NCBI GenBank assembly: GCA_900554345.1
Contig: USHH01000080.1
Coordinates: forward strand, 1-8,928
Reading direction: 5' to 3'
Source of the DNA: an uncultured Bacteroidales bacterium
GTDB taxonomy: Bacteria > Bacteroidota > Bacteroidia > Bacteroidales > Muribaculaceae
Length of the DNA stretch: 8,928 nucleotides
The notes under the pieces are model-generated. The model saw only the letters and a list, made by a program, of their open reading frames with translations, did no database searches and was not told the origin of the DNA. Shown here piece by piece: positions 1 through 5,749 of the stretch. Both the position numbers and the translations under genes were made by a program. The first letter of the stretch is position 1. Every line of letters begins with the position of its first letter.

Positions 1-23
1 CGCGGCTCTTTTTGGGGAACCAA

Positions 24-35
24 CGCCGGCCGGCG
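24..35. repeat. Perfect 12-bp GC palindrome at the left edge
   Basis: The 12-mer CGCCGGCCGGCG is self-complementary. It is flanked by GGGG (14-17) and a run of eight C (37-44), so a transcript could fold into a strong GC stem. There is no T-tract after it on either strand, so it is not a standard terminator. It may be the tail of an upstream gene lying outside the window. Nothing coding was recognised in positions 1-108. Confidence 0.4.
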
Positions 36-108
36 GCCCCCCCCAGCCGATTTATGAGTGCAACAAACTGCAACTGTTATATCCACCTCGTAAAAAAACA
101 ATTGACAG

Positions 109-140
109 TTTGTGTGTTTGAAAATAATTTACTAATTTTG
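109..140 (+). promoter_or_regulatory. Bacteroidetes-type promoter of the higBA operon
   Basis: A -33 box TTTG (109-112) is followed by a 20-bp spacer and a -7 box TAATTTTG (133-140). This matches the primary sigma consensus of Bacteroidetes (TTTG, 19-21 bp, TAnnTTTG). The predicted transcription start, about 7 nt downstream, falls inside the palindrome at 143-168. It is the only good promoter in front of the toxin gene at 187. Confidence 0.7.
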
Positions 141-142
141 CA

Positions 143-168
143 TTACAATTAGTTTACACTAAATGTAA
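143..168. promoter_or_regulatory. 26-bp palindrome, candidate HigA operator
   Basis: The arms TTACA-A-TTAGT and ACTAA-A-TGTAA are mirror images around 155/156; 11 of 13 base pairs match. The palindrome begins 2 bp after the -7 box and covers the predicted transcription start. Antitoxins of the HigA family bind palindromes at their own promoter, so autorepression of the operon is the natural reading. This role is inferred from position and symmetry, not shown. Confidence 0.6.
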
Positions 169-186
169 GTCCATTAAACCAGCATA

Positions 187-525
187 GTGAATATTTCGTT
201 TCATAATAGGAAGCTCGAAAAGCTACTGGATGACCTCTCGAAGCTAAATCGCGAACTCGGCACACTGAGAGCGAGGCTGTTTCTGAAAAGGATAGGGACA
301 TTGGTGGATGCTGAGACTCTTGAGGATGTGCGGCATGAGCCCGGCAACTTTCATGAACTGAAAGGAGACAGGAAGGGACAATGGGCCTGCGACCTCGACC
401 ATCCATACAGACTGGTTTTCGAGCCGCATGAAGACCCCATACCTACTGATACGACTGGCCGATATATATGGCTTGAAATCAAAGGAGTGGAAATTATAGA
501 GATCACAAACTATCATGGCAAATAA
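187..525 (+). CDS. higB: HigB/RelE-family mRNA interferase toxin
   Basis: This 112-residue protein resembles HigB-like toxins (PF05015, RelE/ParE superfamily), ribosome-dependent endoribonucleases that cut mRNA during translation. The family core is visible: a basic N-terminal helical part (1-40), then a beta-sheet region with FHELKGDRKGQW (55-66) and YRLVFEP (74-80), and a C-terminal NYHGK. H56, K59, R75 and H110 lie where HigB catalytic or substrate-contacting residues sit, so the toxin looks intact. It is slightly longer than typical HigB (about 90-105 residues). The start is GTG at 187: the frame is closed by TAA at 175-177 and no ATG lies between. There is no Shine-Dalgarno, as usual for Bacteroidetes. 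The toxin comes first and its end overlaps the antitoxin start by 11 nt, the higBA order, implying translational coupling. Other RelE subfamilies are possible but the HigA partner favours HigB. Confidence 0.85.
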   Translation: MNISFHNRKLEKLLDDLSKLNRELGTLRARLFLKRIGTLVDAETLEDVRHEPGNFHELKGDRKGQWACDLDHPYRLVFEPHEDPIPTDTTGRYIWLEIKGVEIIEITNYHGK

Positions 526-1471
526 TATGGCAGAGACAACAAGACATATTTTCAATCCGGCAAAGCTGCCGGTCGTCTATCATCCCGGTGAGATTCTTGA
601 GGAGAAGCTTCAGGAGATGGGGATGGGAGTGAAAGAGTTTGCCACGAGGGTATCCAAACCTGAGAAGACCATCATCGCGGTCATGAAAGGCAAGAGCAGT
701 ATAACACCGGATATGGCGGTGGCATTTGAGATGGTGACGAAAATACCCGCGAGAATGTGGCTCCGTCATCAGCGAAGCTACGATGAGTTCATTGCCCGCA
801 AGAAGAGGGAGAGCTCGCTCGAGGAAGGGATGCTTTGGGCCATGAAGTTTCCATATTCCGAGATGGCATCCCTCGGGTGGCTTTCCGGCATAACCGATAC
901 AGACGCTGGGGCACGTAACATCTTCGACACATTATGTACATTCTTTGCTGTAAGCTCACCTAAGGGGTGGGAGGACTTTTATCTCAGACAGCGACTGCGT
1001 GTCGCCTTCCGCATAACACTTGCGGAAGCATGCGACCCATACGCGCTTTCCGCATGGCTTCGGCAAGGTGAGATTCAGGCTTGCGGGATGTCGGTTGAGG
1101 CTGCGTACTCGGCAAAATCACTCAGGTCGATCCTTAAGGACTTATCGGCAATAATGGATATGGAGACACCTGAGCGTGACGTCATTCTGGTGGACTTGCT
1201 TGGCAAGGTAGGTGTGAAGCTTGTTTTCACAGATACGCTGTCATCGGCGCCTGTGAAGGGATGTGTGCGGTATATATATGGTGTGCCGTGCATACAGCTG
1301 GCTAAGAAATTTGAAAGCACGTCTGATTATTGGCGAACCCTCTGGCATGAGATAGGTCATATATTGCTCCATGGCAAGAAAGACATCTTCATGGAGAATG
1401 TAGATTATGGCGATAAGGACCCGGAAAAGGAACAGGAAGCTGACGAGTTTGCCGCCCGCTGGATGGAATGA
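515..1471 (+). CDS. higA: HigA-type antitoxin fused to an ImmA/IrrE-like zinc protease domain
   Basis: The protein has 318 residues. Residues 15-95 form an XRE-type helix-turn-helix of the HigA/VapI group, recognisable by HPGEILEEKL (23-32) and the following helices; it should bind the upstream palindrome and neutralise HigB. Residues about 100-230 are a helical linker I cannot assign. Residues about 225-318 resemble the ImmA/IrrE (COG2856) zincin, with HEIGH at 278-282 giving two zinc ligands and the catalytic Glu279, and a downstream EQEADEFA helix (306-313) giving the likely third ligand. ImmA/IrrE proteins cleave or regulate repressors in mobile elements and stress responses, so this arm could tie toxin release to a signal; that is inference. 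The chain stops five residues after EADEFA, whereas relatives usually continue for tens of residues, so the C-terminus may be truncated. The ATG at 515 lies inside the toxin gene. Confidence 0.85.
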   Translation: MANNMAETTRHIFNPAKLPVVYHPGEILEEKLQEMGMGVKEFATRVSKPEKTIIAVMKGKSSITPDMAVAFEMVTKIPARMWLRHQRSYDEFIARKKRESSLEEGMLWAMKFPYSEMASLGWLSGITDTDAGARNIFDTLCTFFAVSSPKGWEDFYLRQRLRVAFRITLAEACDPYALSAWLRQGEIQACGMSVEAAYSAKSLRSILKDLSAIMDMETPERDVILVDLLGKVGVKLVFTDTLSSAPVKGCVRYIYGVPCIQLAKKFESTSDYWRTLWHEIGHILLHGKKDIFMENVDYGDKDPEKEQEADEFAARWME

Positions 1472-1575
1472 AGGACTCAGTCAATTAGGAGTCAGTATCC
1501 ATGGATTTGACGTTAGTCAGCAGGTGATTAGACGTTAGTGATCAGCCGGCTCTCCCGTCAATCCAGGAATATATA

Positions 1576-1626
1576 CTGTTGCTGCCGTGTTGCTGTCTGG
1601 ATTCAAGACGGCCATGGCGGCAACAG
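1576..1626 (+). other. Long RNA-type hairpin, 14-bp stem
   Basis: CTGTTGCTGCCGTG (1576-1589) pairs over its full length with CATGGCGGCAACAG (1613-1626). Two of the 14 pairs are G-U wobbles if transcribed rightward. The 23-nt loop can form an extra 4-bp stem, GTCT (1595-1598) with AGAC (1606-1609). AATCCAG at 1560-1566 is also complementary to CTGGATT in the loop (1597-1603), allowing an alternative or pseudoknot fold. No T-run follows, so it is not an ordinary terminator. It could be a processed 3' end, a small RNA or a relic of a mobile element. Confidence 0.45.
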
Positions 1627-1638
1627 CCGCTTTATGAG
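1625..1638 (+). repeat. Second copy of a 14-mer that flanks the toxin-antitoxin operon
   Basis: AGCCGCTTTATGAG here matches AGCCGATTTATGAG at 45-58 in 13 of 14 positions, in the same orientation. The two copies bracket the whole higBA operon, one on each side. They may be boundary repeats of an inserted cassette, or chance. Confidence 0.3.
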
Positions 1639-1744
1639 CAAGCAGTTGATGAATCCTCTGGTTGGTCGGCCCCTTCAACGTTAAATGATGTTAATTCATA
1701 GCATTACGATATTCAAAGGCTAACCAGACTATTGCTTTTATCAT

Positions 1745-1752
1745 TATATTTG
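1745..1752 (+). promoter_or_regulatory. Candidate -7 box upstream of the split small ORF and the BspA-like gene
   Basis: TATATTTG fits the Bacteroidetes -7 consensus TAnnTTTG exactly. A good -33 TTTG at 19-21 bp upstream is missing; the nearest, TTGC at 1732, is too close. If used, transcription would start near 1759 and give a leader of about 200 nt before the BspA-like start at 1959. Confidence 0.4.
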
Positions 1753-1793
1753 CAAGTAATAAGTCTCTAAGCATAACCTTGATTTGACAAATT

Positions 1794-1949
1794 ATGGCTA
1801 AAGTAGTCCAAAACCAACCCTATCAATTGCCCACCCCTGGAAAGAAAACATTGATGGCCTTCGGGCCCAACAGCGGGACTGCTGTCATGTAATATGTTAT
1901 GAAACTCGCGCCCGGAGGGTATCTCGTATTCAAGCATAACAACGCATAG
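1794..1949 (+). pseudogene. Small reading frame split by one TAA, in the leader of the BspA-like gene
   Basis: From ATG 1794 a 32-codon frame begins MAKVVQNQPY and ends at TAA 1890-1892. In the same frame it reopens with ATG 1899 and reads MKLAPGGYLVFKHNNA before TAG 1947-1949. Read through the TAA, the whole is a 51-residue product, and a single T-to-C change (TAA to CAA) would join the halves. The upstream piece could alternatively be a complete 32-residue peptide, with the second piece a 16-residue peptide. The frame is also that of the downstream LRR protein, but the TAG separates them. I do not recognise the product. It lies downstream of the -7-like box at 1745 and immediately before the LRR gene, so it could be a leader ORF, a broken small gene, or non-coding. 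Confidence 0.35.
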
Positions 1950-1958
1950 ACAAAAGAT

Positions 1959-3398
1959 ATGGGAATGAACAGAAATCTAAGGAAAGCGGCAGCGGTTATG
2001 GCCTTTGCTGCATTTTCCGTTGTGTTGACTATCCCGGCACTGGCGCTCCAGCCGGTGCAGATTAATGAGGTATGGTATAGTTTTGATGGTACTGACATGA
2101 CAGCAACGGTGACATCCGACTTTCAGTGGGACGAGTGGTATCATCAGATAAGCTATCGCGGAGATGTAGAGATTCCTCCATACGTAGAATATATGGGCAG
2201 GAGCTACGAAGTGACATCGATTGCTCCCTATACATTCGATGCAACGTTTGCCACATCATTGAGTATACCGTACACCTTGGTGCATGCAGACCTGAATTCA
2301 TTCGGTTATATGGGATCGTTGCGAAAAATTACGGTTGATGAGGCCAATCCTGTCTTCAAATCGTCTGATGGAGTGCTTTACAACCATGATATGAAAGTAA
2401 TGCTGCTGTTCCCGAAAAGCAAAGCGTGGCATGAGGAGGTCAAAGAATTCATAGTTCCCGAGGGAGTAGAGGAAATCAATGCTGTTTTCAAGTCAACAGG
2501 ACTTGAACGTGTGATTCTTCCAGGCACCCTCAAAAAAATCGATGCCTGTGCATTTATGAGCAGTGATATCACCGGTCTCGAGCTTCCTGAGTCTCTGGAA
2601 TATATTGGACGTGAATGTTTTTCAGAATTATGGAACGGATTTGACCTGCGGATTCCGGATAACGTCACATATATAGGGGATTACTGTTTTGCGGAGAGTC
2701 CGCTCACGTCAATAACCCTCCCGAATGGCATCACCTGTATCGGGGAGGGTTGGTTCCGTAACTGTAAGGACATGAGGACAATCAAGCTTCACGAAGGGAT
2801 TACCAAGATATGCAGACTGGCTTTCAGCGGTTGCCATACCAAACTCGAGCTGCCGGAAAGCCTTGTTGAGCTTGACAGGCGTGCGTTTCAGGGCATCGAT
2901 ACCTACGCCATGCAGCTACCAGACGGTATCAGTGAACTTCCAGACAGTCTATTCTGCAATTCACCTATACACAAGGTCACCATCGGCAAGAGGACAGAGC
3001 GCGTAGGCAATATCTTCGTCGACTGCCCCAATATCACCGACATCAGCTGCCAGATGGAATCGGCACCGGAGGTAGATTCAGAGAATCCTCTCGGTCTTGA
3101 CAGTAGATATGAGAGACTTGGCAAGGTGAACGTGCATGTGCGTCCCGGCTGCGCCCAGGCATATCTGGATTCACCCTGGAAGCTCGTGGGCCCGATTATT
3201 GAGGACCTCACCGACGGAGTCGATGAGATAGGCGACGATTCGATCATAAACGATGACGAACTTTGCGAGGCATATTCCCTCTCCGGCGCCACAGTCGGCA
3301 GCCGGCTGCGCTTCGGAGAAGTCGGCGACGCTCTGCCGAAGGGCCTCTACATCATCCGCACCGCTTCCGGCAAATCAGCGAAAATCGCCGTGAGATAG
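1959..3398 (+). CDS. Secreted BspA-like leucine-rich-repeat protein with C-terminal sorting-like tail
   Basis: The protein has 479 residues. Residues 1-30 are a Sec signal peptide (basic MGMNRNLRK, hydrophobic AVMAFAAFSVVLTIPALA, cleavage near ALA). Residues about 80-365 hold irregular BspA-type LRR units (LRR_5-like) with the recurring pattern I-x-L-P-x-x-[IL]-x-x-I-x-x-x-x-F, for example LPESLEYIGRECF (209-221), LPNGITCIGEGWF (254-266) and LPDGISELPDSLF (320-332). A VHVRPGCAQAYLDSPW segment (392-407) matches the usual end of such arrays. Residues 435-479 end in GLYIIRTASGKSAKIAVR, like the short C-terminal domains used by type IX secretion or surface anchoring in Bacteroidetes. BspA relatives bind host matrix proteins or other microbes; the ligand here is unknown. 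ATG 1965 is an equally possible start. The gene is less GC-rich than those downstream. Confidence 0.8.
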   Translation: MGMNRNLRKAAAVMAFAAFSVVLTIPALALQPVQINEVWYSFDGTDMTATVTSDFQWDEWYHQISYRGDVEIPPYVEYMGRSYEVTSIAPYTFDATFATSLSIPYTLVHADLNSFGYMGSLRKITVDEANPVFKSSDGVLYNHDMKVMLLFPKSKAWHEEVKEFIVPEGVEEINAVFKSTGLERVILPGTLKKIDACAFMSSDITGLELPESLEYIGRECFSELWNGFDLRIPDNVTYIGDYCFAESPLTSITLPNGITCIGEGWFRNCKDMRTIKLHEGITKICRLAFSGCHTKLELPESLVELDRRAFQGIDTYAMQLPDGISELPDSLFCNSPIHKVTIGKRTERVGNIFVDCPNITDISCQMESAPEVDSENPLGLDSRYERLGKVNVHVRPGCAQAYLDSPWKLVGPIIEDLTDGVDEIGDDSIINDDELCEAYSLSGATVGSRLRFGEVGDALPKGLYIIRTASGKSAKIAVR

Positions 3399-3569
3399 TT
3401 TCCTTGTTTCTCCATCAAGAGGAGAGATGAGCCAACGGTTTCTCAAAAATTTGAAAAATTTTAAAAAAAATCGCAATTCGCGAAAACAATTCAACCACCA
3501 TGGCGTTATAATAGTACGATTATTGTATTTGCACTGTGTTTTATTCATGGTATTAGAATTAATGCTACC

Positions 3570-3607
3570 ATAGGGCGTGATTGTGAAACCACGTCCTATT
3601 CTTTTTT
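3570..3607 (+). terminator. Intrinsic terminator after the BspA-like gene
   Basis: ATAGGGCGTG (3570-3579) pairs with CACGTCCTAT (3590-3599) in a 10-bp stem with one G-U pair and a 10-nt loop. It is followed directly by TCTTTTTT (3600-3607). A second hairpin just upstream, ATGGTA (3547-3552) with TACCAT (3566-3571), overlaps it by two bases, so the two stems compete at their junction. The terminator sits 171 nt past the LRR stop codon, leaving a long AT-rich 3' untranslated region with an A/T tract at 3445-3470. Confidence 0.75.
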
Positions 3608-3632
3608 ATTACAGGATAAATTGCTAACTTCG
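3601..3632 (+). promoter_or_regulatory. Possible promoter of the porin gene
   Basis: TAACTTCG (3625-3632) differs from the -7 consensus TAnnTTTG at one position, and a T-run (3602-3607) lies about 18-20 bp upstream in the -33 position. Initiation about 7 nt downstream would begin at or next to the ATG at 3637, giving a leaderless or nearly leaderless mRNA. A weaker box, TGTATTTG, lies at 3524-3531 upstream of the terminator. Confidence 0.35.
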
Positions 3633-3636
3633 CGTC

Positions 3637-5667
3637 ATGTTTGCAAAACGCATTATACTCGCCCTCACCCTTACGGCCCTCGCCGTGGGAGCCCTTCATG
3701 GGCAGCAGCGCCCTCAGAGAAGCGGCAGCGACACCGGCAGCGAGAAGGAGGAGCCCGCGGTGGTGAAACCCGGGAGCGCCTGGACCCTCACCTACCCTCT
3801 CGGCGACCACGTGGAATCGACGCTCGATACCCTCACATATAACTTCCAACGGCGCTATATACCGTCGATGGCGACCGACGCATACGCCACCACCGGCAAC
3901 CAGGGAGCACCCGGCATCGACATGCTCTATCTCCAGCGCCCCGACCCGTCGGTGTTCTTCTTCGAGGACGCCTTGCGCCACTGGCTCCCCTCGTTCAGGA
4001 CCCAGAAGTTCTACAACGTCTACATACCGACCACGGTGCTCTCCTACGGCTTCGGCGGCAACAAGCAGAACCACATGGACCGGCTACAGACCGACTTCGC
4101 AGGCAACGTCAACCGCCGCATCGGCATCGGCGCCATGCTCGACTACCAGTATTCTAAAGGAGCCTATGAGAACCAGGCGGCGAAGGACTTCATCTTCGGC
4201 CTCTCCGGCTACTACCGCGGCGAGCGCTATGAGATGCAGGCCTTCTTCAACCATTTCAACTCGCTCAACAAGGAGAACGGCGGCATCACCGACCCCCTCT
4301 ACATCACCGATCCGGCCGAGCTTCAGGGGGGCGTCAACAAGATAGAGCCGAAGAGCATTCCGACACGGCTGAGCGGCACCCACAATCGCCTAAACGGGGC
4401 GCAGGTGTTCATGACCCATGCCTATAAGGTGGGATTCTGGAAGGAGGAGGTGGTCAACGACACGCTGACGCGCGACGTCTACGTGCCGGTGACGCGCTTC
4501 GTCTACTCCTTCGACTACAACACGCGCAAGCACACATTCATCAACACCAACACCACGCAGGGTGAGGAGTTCTGGGCCAACCACTACCTCAACCCGCAGG
4601 GCTCCCACGAGTCGACCTACTACTGGGACCTCACCAACTCCTTCGGCGTGGAGATGATGGAGGGATTCAACAAATGGGTGCCCTTCGGGCTCTCGGCATA
4701 TATCTCCTACCGCTACCGGAAATTCAAACAGGCCACTGCCTATCCCCCGTATGAGCTGACCGATGAAGACAAGGAGGCGCTGACCCCGATGCCAGAAGGA
4801 ATATACGTGGCGCCAACCACGGCCCAGAGTCTGGTATGGGTGGGAGGACGCCTGCAGAAAGACATGGGCAAGACCATACGCTATGCGGCCAACGTGAAGT
4901 TCGGCCTCTCGGGCGATGTGGTGGGCGACCTCGACCTCGACGGGCGGATCACCACACGCTTCCGGATGCTCGGCGACACCGTGGGAATCAGCGCCTACGG
5001 CTCATTCCGCAACATCGAGCCCTCCTACCTGCTCCAGCATTACGTCTCCAACCATTTCGTGTGGGACAACGACTTCGGCAAGACGCGCCGACTGCGCTTC
5101 GGCGGCAAGCTGACCATACCCTGGACACGCACCACGCTGAGCGCCGGAGCGGAAAACGTGCAGAACCTCGTCTATTTCAACCCTCAGTCGCTCCCCACGC
5201 AGCATGGCGGCAGCGTGCAGGTGTTTTCCGCCACCCTCGAGCAGAAGCTCAGGCTCGGCGTCTGGAACTGGGACAACCGCATCACCTACCAGACATCGTC
5301 AGACCAGGACGTGCTGCCGATGCCGAAGCTCGCCATCTACAGCAACATGTATATCGGCGCCACGCTCTTCAGGGTGCTCAACATCCAGCTCGGCGTCGAC
5401 TGCGACTACTACACCCGCTATACCGGCTACTGCTATCAGCCGGCGCTTATGGCCTTCCGTGTGCAGGGGGGCGACGATAAGGTGAAGGTGGGCAACTATC
5501 CGCTCTGCAACGCCTATTTAACCGCGAGGCTGTATAAGGTCAGGTTTTTCGTGCTCTGGAGCCACCTCAACCAGGGATGGTTCTCGAAAGACTACTTCTC
5601 GATGCCCGACTATCCGATCAATCCGCGACAGCTGCAGTTCGGCCTCTCGATCGATTTCGCCGACTGA
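3637..5667 (+). CDS. Putative outer-membrane porin, Porin_10 type
   Basis: The protein has 676 residues. A signal peptide is clear at 1-22 (MFAKRIILALTLTALAVGALHG). A low-complexity linker (23-45) leads into a segment with LDTLTYNFQRRYIPSM and TGNQGAPG (about residues 63-93), the N-terminal hallmark of the Bacteroidetes 'putative porin' family (Porin_10, PF14121). The rest alternates aromatic-rich beta strands with short polar turns (for example GLSGYYRGERYEMQAFFNHF and FGLSAYISYRYRKFK), as in a large outer-membrane barrel, and ends with the strand QLQFGLSIDFAD. Length fits the family (about 620-700). No TonB plug is visible, so passive diffusion of small solutes is the likely role; the substrate is unknown. 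It is followed after 82 nt by a solute-binding protein gene in the same direction, suggesting a joint envelope or uptake role. There is no Shine-Dalgarno. Confidence 0.8.
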   Translation: MFAKRIILALTLTALAVGALHGQQRPQRSGSDTGSEKEEPAVVKPGSAWTLTYPLGDHVESTLDTLTYNFQRRYIPSMATDAYATTGNQGAPGIDMLYLQRPDPSVFFFEDALRHWLPSFRTQKFYNVYIPTTVLSYGFGGNKQNHMDRLQTDFAGNVNRRIGIGAMLDYQYSKGAYENQAAKDFIFGLSGYYRGERYEMQAFFNHFNSLNKENGGITDPLYITDPAELQGGVNKIEPKSIPTRLSGTHNRLNGAQVFMTHAYKVGFWKEEVVNDTLTRDVYVPVTRFVYSFDYNTRKHTFINTNTTQGEEFWANHYLNPQGSHESTYYWDLTNSFGVEMMEGFNKWVPFGLSAYISYRYRKFKQATAYPPYELTDEDKEALTPMPEGIYVAPTTAQSLVWVGGRLQKDMGKTIRYAANVKFGLSGDVVGDLDLDGRITTRFRMLGDTVGISAYGSFRNIEPSYLLQHYVSNHFVWDNDFGKTRRLRFGGKLTIPWTRTTLSAGAENVQNLVYFNPQSLPTQHGGSVQVFSATLEQKLRLGVWNWDNRITYQTSSDQDVLPMPKLAIYSNMYIGATLFRVLNIQLGVDCDYYTRYTGYCYQPALMAFRVQGGDDKVKVGNYPLCNAYLTARLYKVRFFVLWSHLNQGWFSKDYFSMPDYPINPRQLQFGLSIDFAD

Positions 5668-5700
5668 CGAGTGATCAGATCCATGAGGACGGGCATTGAA

Positions 5701-5717
5701 ACATGCCGAAGGCATGT
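5701..5717. repeat. Perfect 7-bp hairpin resembling a dispersed intergenic repeat
   Basis: ACATGCC GAA GGCATGT is a perfect inverted repeat in the 82-nt gap between the porin and binding-protein genes. Read on the - strand the apex is C-TTCG-G, an exceptionally stable tetraloop. Flanking GGG (5691-5693) and CCC (5718-5720) could add pairs. From memory, similar short palindromes with CCCTACA beside them recur between genes of gut Bacteroidales, so it may be a REP-like element. No T-run follows, so it may protect mRNA or tune expression rather than terminate. Confidence 0.55.
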
Positions 5718-5749
5718 CCCTACATTAAAAATCAAATAAGTTGTGAGAT

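Larger units (their letters stand above)
1472..1793. other. Gene-poor stretch between the toxin-antitoxin operon and the BspA-like gene
   Basis: No convincing gene is visible on either strand. Just after the antitoxin stop there is a 24-codon stretch open in another frame (1464-1535, ending at TAG 1536) that might be a decayed C-terminus of the protease domain. GACGTTAGT is repeated directly at 1509-1517 and 1531-1539, and GACTC/GAGTC (1474-1478, 1489-1493) is a weak inverted repeat. The two notable elements, a long hairpin at 1576-1626 and a promoter-like box at 1745-1752, are listed separately. There is no clear terminator for the higBA transcript. Confidence 0.5.

Noticed and set aside
1576..1626. 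Hairpin considered as the higBA intrinsic terminator
   Set aside because: No T-run follows the stem and the loop is large; it is kept only as a structured element.
1794..1958. Small ORF considered as an N-terminal part of the BspA-like protein because it shares its frame
   Set aside because: TAA 1890-1892 and TAG 1947-1949 separate them, and the LRR protein has a complete signal peptide at its own ATG.
3565..4074. - strand open frame of 169 codons at the porin start
   Set aside because: It overlaps the terminator, promoter and signal peptide region of the porin and has no sensible N-terminus or domain.
4836..5480. Out-of-frame + strand open frame of 214 codons inside the porin gene
   Set aside because: The Arg/His/Pro-rich composition is typical of a +1 shadow of GC-rich coding DNA; the porin frame is continuous across it.
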